DNA of 25,859 bases, taken from positions 1 through 25,859 of the forward strand of contig JAKLKB010000096.1 in NCBI GenBank assembly GCA_023150835.1, read 5' to 3'. The DNA is from Myxococcota bacterium. GTDB lineage: Bacteria; Myxococcota_C; UBA6777. Both the position numbers and the translations under genes were made by a program. Positions 20,827-25,859 of the stretch are shown here, in pieces; position 1 is the first letter of the stretch, and each line of letters opens with the position of its first letter. Below the pieces are notes generated by a model, which saw only the letters and a program-made list of their open reading frames with translations, ran no database searches and was not told the origin of the DNA.

Positions 20827-21516
20827 ATGACCCAGAAGATTACCCAAGCCCACAGCGGCAACCGCATCAAGAACCGCAGCCCTCAAAGTCCCCGTGGTGT
20901 TGCGATGGTGGAAGACATCATCCTCCGCGACACTCCCCTCTACCAAGACAAAGGCGAGACCGAGGTGGGTACGGGCCTTGTCTTATTCAAAAACCAAGAT
21001 CGCATTGGCGAATCCAAGCAGTTTCTCTGCAATCTCGAAGAAGCTGGCAAAGTCCCTTCGGGTCACGACTTGGAAGTGCGCGAACTCTCGTGTTATCTGA
21101 ACTTCCGCGACGACTTCCCTCTCGTCGATGACGTACCTACCCCAACAGCAGGCAAAGCCACATCCGAAGAACTCTACGATCTCGTGATGAACTGCGGTTA
21201 CATCAAGATCACGAAAGCGGGCAAGTTGACGGTCGCCGAGATCCCCATGCGTCTGATCCCTCAAATCAACGGCGTGATCGGCTCGGCGGGTGCTGCGGGT
21301 GAAGCGAAGTACACCAACGGTCGCGGCAAACTCAAGCTCAAAGAACCCATCGAACTCAAAGCGGGCGAGACTTTCGAGGTCGTTTTCAAATTCTTCGACG
21401 AAGACAATGGTGCGGGATACACCCCCAGCACCCGCTTCGATGCGGCGGATGAAGTCGTGAAAAACTTCAGCTTCCACATGCACTGTGTCCGTGTTGCTGA
21501 GCCTGTGATCGGCTGA
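20827..21516 (+). CDS. Beta-rich protein, candidate capsid protein A (229 aa)
   Basis: The family is not recognised with certainty. ATG 20827 is preferred over ATG 20797 because AAGGAAAAAAGG lies just before it. After a basic 30-residue start the protein is a dense run of beta strands: TGLVLFKNQDRIGESKQFLC, then LEVRELSCYLNFRD, KLTVAEIPMRLIPQ, PIELKAGETFEVVFKFFD and FSFHMHCVRVAEPV at the end. Length and strand pattern suit single jelly-roll capsid proteins of tailless viruses, which often come as adjacent pairs. The next gene has a similar size and the same C-terminal pattern. There are no tailed-phage features. An alternative is a non-virion secreted or surface beta protein. The capsid role is inference. 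Confidence 0.6.
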   Translation: MTQKITQAHSGNRIKNRSPQSPRGVAMVEDIILRDTPLYQDKGETEVGTGLVLFKNQDRIGESKQFLCNLEEAGKVPSGHDLEVRELSCYLNFRDDFPLVDDVPTPTAGKATSEELYDLVMNCGYIKITKAGKLTVAEIPMRLIPQINGVIGSAGAAGEAKYTNGRGKLKLKEPIELKAGETFEVVFKFFDEDNGAGYTPSTRFDAADEVVKNFSFHMHCVRVAEPVIG

Positions 21517-21646
21517 TCCCATCTCGACGTGAATAACCGCGAGGGGCAGGGAGCCTGTATCTCTGGCCCTCATCCTGCCTTCTGCTCGTCCCGCCCCCTC
21601 GCTCATACATCGAAAAATCCCGTCCTTCGGGCCATAGGAAAAAGAG

Positions 21647-22324
21647 ATGAGCGATCAAAAAATCACCCTCCAAGAATTGCGTCAAATGCAACGCGAACTG
21701 GCTGAATTGAAAAAGTCAGTGTCCCAAGAAAGACCCGCCCACCAAGTGATCTCCATCGGTCGATTGGGGCGCGAGTTGTTTCCGAGACACTTCGTGCGCG
21801 AGTCGACTCTGTCAGCCACACTCAAGGCGGGCAAAGAAAACGAATTCTTTGGGGACACAGAAGCCGAAGTCAGCGCAGAGATCGACATCCCATCCAACGA
21901 ACACTTGTTTCTGTGGGGGGTTGGATTTGGCCAATGGAAAAGTGCTGAAGATCCGAACGTCGGGCTGCGAAATACATGGCTTCCGTTGAGCGGCGAGGAT
22001 GTCTCGCTGTATCCGCACACCACGCCCGAAACGGAGATCGATTGGCGCTATACAGGCCGCGATTTTGAATGGGCAATGTCGGAAAATGCGGGTAAAGCAA
22101 ACCTTCAAAACAGTTGGAGGCCAAGCTCCGATGTCAAGGGGCCATACGGCTACATTTTGGCCGAAGAGATGTTTTTGAAATCCGGTACGAAATTCGTTGT
22201 GAAGGCCCGCCCGCTGGGTTCGATCAATATGTGGCTTCCCGATGGAACGCAGCAAAACTACACGCTCAATGTGTATCTGCGCTGCTACGAGATGGTCAAA
22301 CCACTCAACAAGCGGGGGGTTTGA
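21647..22324 (+). CDS. Beta-rich protein, candidate capsid protein B (225 aa)
   Basis: ATG 21647 follows AGGAAAAAGAG. Residues 5-30 form a helix (LQELRQMQRELAELKKSV), unlike the preceding protein. The rest is beta-rich: EAEVSAEIDIPSNEHLFLWG, then EEMFLKSGTKFVVKARPLG and YTLNVYLRCYEMVKPL at the C-terminus. The pair of elements LK-x-G-x-x-F-x-V followed by a final strand and a hydrophobic turn is shared with the preceding protein (LKAGETFEV and HMHCVRVAEPV), suggesting the same fold. Aromatic residues are common (Trp in the segments WGVGFGQWK and DWRYTGRDFEW). A partner capsid or vertex protein would fit. Function is inferred only from pattern and context. Confidence 0.6.
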   Translation: MSDQKITLQELRQMQRELAELKKSVSQERPAHQVISIGRLGRELFPRHFVRESTLSATLKAGKENEFFGDTEAEVSAEIDIPSNEHLFLWGVGFGQWKSAEDPNVGLRNTWLPLSGEDVSLYPHTTPETEIDWRYTGRDFEWAMSENAGKANLQNSWRPSSDVKGPYGYILAEEMFLKSGTKFVVKARPLGSINMWLPDGTQQNYTLNVYLRCYEMVKPLNKRGV

Positions 22325-22325
22325 G

Positions 22326-23936
22326 ATGTCGTGCTGCAAAAGTTGCGAACAAGGCTTGCCCTGCGAAGGCAACGAACCAACGTACCAAACAAACCCCTGT
22401 GAGCCATGCAGCCGAAGATATCGCGAGAACCCCGCCCCCGCGTGGCTTGGGTGGACGTTTGGAGTGTTTGCTGCAACGGCACTTTTTGGCGGAACAGCCG
22501 CCGCAGTGATCGCCCATCAACGGAAGCAAGCAGCCCTCGCTCTCCAGCAGCAAACGTCGGCCCTTCCGCCGCCTCCGCCTGATCCGAAAAAGTCTCTTGC
22601 TCCATCCGTGACACAGCGAGAGAAACTGCTACGTCAAGGCATCCAAACCCTCACGCCATCCGCACAAAAGAGTGTGTCTCTCGGCGCGCATCTCTCAAAA
22701 ACAAGCGTCACTTTGCTTGGTGGCGCGAATCCGTTTGTGATCACGCTCTCGCAAGCAGAAGCCAGCGCCCGAAGCGTGTTGGATGCGCTCAAAAAAGACG
22801 GAGCGCCGCTCTCGGATATGCGGACGAAAACGATCTACATCCACACATGGCAAGACGTGGAGGAGCTGGCAGCGATGATGCAGACCTTGTTGCTCCACAC
22901 ACTCAAGCCCACGAAAGAAGGGGCTGAGATGGCCCAACACCTCCGCTCTTTCTTCCTTCGTAACCGTTGGACAGTGCAGACATCGAGCGAAGTACACCAA
23001 GATCAGAAGCTCGTGTTGGATTACTTGACCCCACGAGATGGGCGCCAAGTAATCGACGCTGCTATACGGGTGCGCGAACAAGCATGGGCGGGGGAAGTGG
23101 AATCGAGCAACGATTATATCCCCCAAACGCTCGACTATATCCGCCATCTCGGTTGTATCCCCAAGTGGCTTCCTCCGCTAAGTGACGCCAACCGCGAAAA
23201 AGTACCTCATGTTTTGAGCGATGGACTCTTGCTGATCTTCGAACATGCCTTGATCAAGACCGGTAACTTTCTCGCTGTGATGATGGCCAACCCCAAGGCG
23301 ATCCCCGGACTCGAAGCCAAGCTGTTGAGCGTGGCTGCTCCGTTGTTGATCGCAGGGGCCAAGGTCGGTGTCGCTGCGGTGATCGGTGGGGCCGCTGCTG
23401 CTTCCTCTGCGGTTCCTGTCGCGGGGTGGATTACGGCTGCTGTAGGGGCAGTCGCTGCGGGTGTTGCCGCACTTGTTGAGTTAATCGGATCTTTCAACAA
23501 GCGAGAAGAGGCCAACCTTGCTTGGCAGCAAACTCTTCAGAATGCGGCGGAAGACTTGTGGACAAAAGGCTTGAGTCGTCGGCCCTTGCGAGAATCTTTG
23601 TTGGGCTATCAGCTTGGTTTGATCTCGGAGGATCCGAGCTACAAAGAAGGTGACTCTCGCACAAGAGCACCGTGGCTTCGCAACTTCTGCCTCGTGCGTG
23701 GTGAGCCTTGGGGATCTCCGTGCGCAGAGCGCATCTTTCCGCAGATACCGTTGCTGGTGCGCCAAATCAAGCAAGGTGCAGTGGTGCAGTTTGGCATCGG
23801 TCGAGACGCCATCCGCACCGTGAACACTGCGCGTGCTTGGATGGCCCCGAACAAGCGCCTGATCATGGGTTGGCAACTTCACGATATCGAGTTCGAGAAA
23901 CTGCCCAACAACCTCGGATTTTTGGGGGTGGTGTGA
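22326..23936 (+). CDS. Large membrane protein, 536 aa, with N-terminal Cys cluster
   Basis: The family is not recognised. ATG 22326 lies 1 nt after the previous stop with a GGGGGG run upstream. The first 35 residues contain eight Cys (SCCKSCEQGLPCEG, then NPCEPCSRR), likely metal binding. A membrane segment follows at about residues 41-62 (LGWTFGVFAATALFGGTAAA). A Pro-rich linker and a large soluble region come next. Residues about 335-385 are a long hydrophobic, Ala/Gly/Val-rich stretch (AAPLLIAGAKVGVAAVIGGA, continuing to VAALVELIGSF) that could form two or more membrane helices or a pore. The motif VRGEPWG occurs near residue 458 and reappears in the 85-aa protein encoded downstream. A virion membrane, DNA-delivery or pore role is possible. 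Confidence 0.7.
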   Translation: MSCCKSCEQGLPCEGNEPTYQTNPCEPCSRRYRENPAPAWLGWTFGVFAATALFGGTAAAVIAHQRKQAALALQQQTSALPPPPPDPKKSLAPSVTQREKLLRQGIQTLTPSAQKSVSLGAHLSKTSVTLLGGANPFVITLSQAEASARSVLDALKKDGAPLSDMRTKTIYIHTWQDVEELAAMMQTLLLHTLKPTKEGAEMAQHLRSFFLRNRWTVQTSSEVHQDQKLVLDYLTPRDGRQVIDAAIRVREQAWAGEVESSNDYIPQTLDYIRHLGCIPKWLPPLSDANREKVPHVLSDGLLLIFEHALIKTGNFLAVMMANPKAIPGLEAKLLSVAAPLLIAGAKVGVAAVIGGAAAASSAVPVAGWITAAVGAVAAGVAALVELIGSFNKREEANLAWQQTLQNAAEDLWTKGLSRRPLRESLLGYQLGLISEDPSYKEGDSRTRAPWLRNFCLVRGEPWGSPCAERIFPQIPLLVRQIKQGAVVQFGIGRDAIRTVNTARAWMAPNKRLIMGWQLHDIEFEKLPNNLGFLGVV

Positions 23937-24466
23937 TGTGCCATGAGATGCCCGAAGGTGCGACGCCCTTCATTCATTCGACGATCTGGAGTTCGGGCGA
24001 TCCTGCCGATCTTCCTGAGGAAGTGAAGCCCAAGAGCTTGTCGCGGTTTTCCGTGAACAAAAGGATCTATCATATCACGGTGTATGGTTGCGTTGTGTAC
24101 GCGATGGAGCCGACATCTTGGGGCGAGATGGCACTTGTGGAACAACCACCCTTGCGCTTCTTGGGTCGCCATCAATGGAAGCTCGTCGGCACAAAGGTAA
24201 GCGCAGAAACAGACGGATTGAAAGAGGCGATAGACAACTTTCCATCCTCTCCCGATGCACCGAAGAAATGGGAAGGGTTGATGGAGTTCCGCGTCTTTTC
24301 GGTCGCTGAGGGGTATCCCGCGCTGATCGCCGCAGAGAACGAGGTCTACATTAAGGTCGAGTACGGGAAGTATCTCGGTGTGGTGTCTCCTCCACCCACT
24401 CCATACAATCGGCTTTTTTACAAGACGGTCTTGGCGGGGTACTGGCTGCCAAGGGGAGTCTCGTAA
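23936..24466 (+). CDS. Beta-rich 176-aa protein, unknown
   Basis: ATG 23936 overlaps the previous stop (TGATG), which implies coupling. The protein is not recognised. It is rich in short beta strands: KRIYHITVYGCVVYAMEP, LIAAENEVYIKVEYGKYLG and FYKTVLAGYWLP at the end. This closing strand-turn pattern resembles the ends of the two beta-rich proteins upstream. There is no signal peptide or clear membrane segment. A minor capsid, spike-base or vertex protein is possible but unproven. Confidence 0.65.
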   Translation: MCHEMPEGATPFIHSTIWSSGDPADLPEEVKPKSLSRFSVNKRIYHITVYGCVVYAMEPTSWGEMALVEQPPLRFLGRHQWKLVGTKVSAETDGLKEAIDNFPSSPDAPKKWEGLMEFRVFSVAEGYPALIAAENEVYIKVEYGKYLGVVSPPPTPYNRLFYKTVLAGYWLPRGVS

Positions 24467-24503
24467 GGGCCGCTCTTATCCTCTGGCAAAAGTATGCGTT
24501 CCA

Positions 24504-24544
24504 GCGAGATGCCCCCCTTTGTGGGCAGATATCGCCTGCTTTTT
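24504..24544 (+). terminator. Weak terminator-like hairpin with T-run
   Basis: GCGA-x3-GCCC (24504-24514) pairs with GGGC-x5-TCGC (24523-24535), and five T follow at 24540-24544. The internal loop makes it weak, so it may only reduce expression of the following genes. Confidence 0.35.
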
Positions 24545-24571
24545 CCTCTTCTTCGAAAGGATTGTTGAAAC

Positions 24572-25045
24572 ATGAGTACAACACAACAAAACAAAGAGAC
24601 CGAACCCACAGGACAACCCATGCCTTGTGTGGAGTCTCGCGCTCCTTTCACCTCTTTCCATGTCCTTTGGGCGCTTTTGCTAGCCAACATCGGAAAAGTA
24701 TTGATCTTGGGGATTCCAGCCGTTGGGACGGCCACTTTTGGCGCGTTCTGGCTGTTTTCCCGCGCTTCGATCTCAGACGTTCAAAAACTCCAAGAACGCA
24801 CCGACAAAGAGATGAACGCTCTACGCGAACAAACCAACAAGACGCTCCAAGAGCATCGAGATCGCACGGATAGCGCCATCAAACGCACGAACAAGGCGAT
24901 CCAAGAGCTGCGTGTGGCGTTGCGCGACCTGCGTATCAACATCCGCAAGGACATTAGCGAGTTGTTGAAAGAAGCCCTTGATCCTCTCAGAGAGCGGATA
25001 CGCCGAAACGAACAGACGCTCGACGCTTACCGCAAAAAGGAATGA
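24572..25045 (+). CDS. Membrane-anchored coiled-coil protein, 157 aa
   Basis: ATG 24572 follows AAAGGA. Residues 30-63 are hydrophobic (FHVLWALLLANIGKVLILGI, then GTATFGAFWLF), enough for one long or two short membrane helices. Residues 70-155 are strongly charged and helical with heptad character (LQERTDKEMNALREQTNKTL, then IRKDISELLKEALDPLRERI). The overall form, an anchor plus a long coiled coil, is seen in phage spanin-like and membrane-scaffold proteins and in bacterial DUF1640-type proteins. No lytic motif is seen. Its place within the run of small membrane proteins suggests a structural or delivery role. Not recognised further. Confidence 0.7.
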   Translation: MSTTQQNKETEPTGQPMPCVESRAPFTSFHVLWALLLANIGKVLILGIPAVGTATFGAFWLFSRASISDVQKLQERTDKEMNALREQTNKTLQEHRDRTDSAIKRTNKAIQELRVALRDLRINIRKDISELLKEALDPLRERIRRNEQTLDAYRKKE

Positions 25046-25048
25046 GCG

Positions 25049-25306
25049 ATGCAAGGCCCAAGATACGAAGAACAAGTCGTCCCCTCCGCAAGATCGGCGT
25101 TGATGGTCGTGCGGGGGGAGCCTTGGGGATGGGCTTATGCGGCGAGAGATCTGACGCTACGGGCCTCTGTGATCGGCGTGGGGTTATGGCTGGCTGGGGA
25201 GCGTGAACCCGCCCCGCTCGCAAAGAAGGCGCTCGCGGGGTCTGCTGCTATCGAGGTGGTTGTGTTGGCGCTCGCTGCGAGAAAGGAGGCTGCGCGAAAT
25301 GGTTGA
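25049..25306 (+). CDS. Small membrane protein, 85 aa, sharing VRGEPWG motif
   Basis: ATG 25049 starts 3 nt after the previous stop. Two hydrophobic segments are seen: LTLRASVIGVGLWLAG (about residues 35-50) and LAGSAAIEVVVLALAA (about 62-78). Before them is VVRGEPWGWAYAARD, which repeats the VRGEPWG motif of the 536-aa protein; the DNA copies match at 20 of 22 bases. Not otherwise recognised. It overlaps the next gene by 8 nt. Small two-helix proteins of this kind are common in membrane-containing virions and in holin-type roles; neither can be chosen from sequence. Confidence 0.7.
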   Translation: MQGPRYEEQVVPSARSALMVVRGEPWGWAYAARDLTLRASVIGVGLWLAGEREPAPLAKKALAGSAAIEVVVLALAARKEAARNG

Positions 25307-25811
25307 AATCGACGCTGCAAGGAGGCTTTACGAGGTTTGGTCGCGCAAGAAGTCCCATCGCACCAAGAAAGTACGCTTTGCTTGGCCTGCACCGATGGTC
25401 TTGTTTGGGTTAGCCACCAAGATCACCTACCGTTCGGACAAATGGAATCTCGATGGTGTGGAGGAAAAGTACATCCACACCTTCAAACATCCCCAAACGC
25501 GAATCCTTGTAAACCCTCCACAAGATCACTCCAAAGAAGCTGTCCGATTGCGAAAAGTGCCTATCTTTGGCGGTATGTCGTCTCCCAAGCAGAATTCCTC
25601 ATTCACTTGGTTGGCTCACTGCATGCACCTTGAATATCGGGAAACACCCAACGGGCCGCTCAAATACTGGCAGTTTCCCGTGGATGAACAACCCATGCTT
25701 GCCGTCGATCCTGACCGTCAAAACGAGCTACTTTTGGTATGGCACAACGAACCTTGTTGGGTCGTGACCTCACCCATCTTGCGTGTGACCGCACGCGGCA
25801 TCCTCTACTAG
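25299..25811 (+). CDS. Beta-rich 170-aa protein, unknown
   Basis: ATG 25299 is chosen because AGGAGG lies about 10 nt upstream and the codon overlaps the previous stop by 8 nt; the longer frame from 25203 is a shadow of the 85-aa gene. The first 40 residues are basic. The remainder is beta-rich with many aromatics: PMVLFGLATKITYRSDKWN, SSFTWLAHCMHLEYRE, KYWQFPVDEQPMLAV and ELLLVWHNEPCWVVTSPILR. No membrane segment is clear. It is the last gene visible in the operon; 48 nt remain to the window edge with no feature seen. Capsid-accessory or matrix roles would fit context only. Confidence 0.65.
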   Translation: MVEIDAARRLYEVWSRKKSHRTKKVRFAWPAPMVLFGLATKITYRSDKWNLDGVEEKYIHTFKHPQTRILVNPPQDHSKEAVRLRKVPIFGGMSSPKQNSSFTWLAHCMHLEYRETPNGPLKYWQFPVDEQPMLAVDPDRQNELLLVWHNEPCWVVTSPILRVTARGILY

Positions 25812-25859
25812 CCTTCCGACTTTCTTCTAAAATTCCGAACAAAATCCATCTCTCAAACG

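Overview
The window looks like most of an integrated mobile element (prophage or phage-plasmid type) in a Gram-negative bacterium. Overall base composition is near 50-55% GC and genes use strong AGGAGG-type ribosome sites. The host cannot be named from sequence alone. The left end lies inside a tyrosine-recombinase integrase, which fits the window opening close to one end of an inserted element.

Layout. (1) Positions 1-2579, minus strand: a tightly overlapping four-gene operon ending in the integrase. (2) Positions 2580-3571: a lambda-like switch with an XRE repressor (minus strand) and a small Cro-like HTH protein (plus strand). Two promoters, one facing left to the integrase operon and one facing right to cro and replication, share one architecture: a 17-bp near-palindrome between the -35 and -10, and a second copy exactly 35 bp upstream. 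(3) Positions 3672-7293: a 1068-aa CHC2/TOPRIM/DUF3987-type replication primase and a small coupled gene. The primase 3' end carries a highly ordered array of GTCGCA repeats that reverses polarity near 6600 while keeping the reading frame, so it is a candidate origin embedded in the gene. (4) Positions 8015-15613: a translationally coupled three-gene defence-type operon made of an SF1 (UvrD-like) helicase with a RecB-family Fe-S nuclease domain, a beta-class DNA methyltransferase and a type III-like Res helicase-nuclease. (5) Positions 15614-18170: insertion debris. A complete IS1-family element (16253-17036, 7-bp target duplication) sits inside a TPR gene, and its removal restores one 347-codon reading frame. 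A frameshifted IS1634-like transposase fragment follows. (6) Positions 18363-25811, plus strand: nine closely packed genes of unknown function, many encoding membrane proteins. They include two adjacent beta-rich proteins of similar size and similar C-terminal pattern. No terminase, portal or tail gene is seen.

The simplest overall reading is a temperate element with an integration and excision operon, a repressor switch and an autonomous replication module, carrying a cargo defence system. It ends in a candidate virion module that may belong to a tailless, membrane-containing virus with paired small capsid proteins. That last assignment is inference from protein length, beta-strand pattern, gene order and the absence of tailed-phage genes. 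No database search was possible. The parts supported directly by sequence are the integrase, the switch and its operators, the primase repeat array, the helicase-Mod-Res operon and the IS1 insertion.
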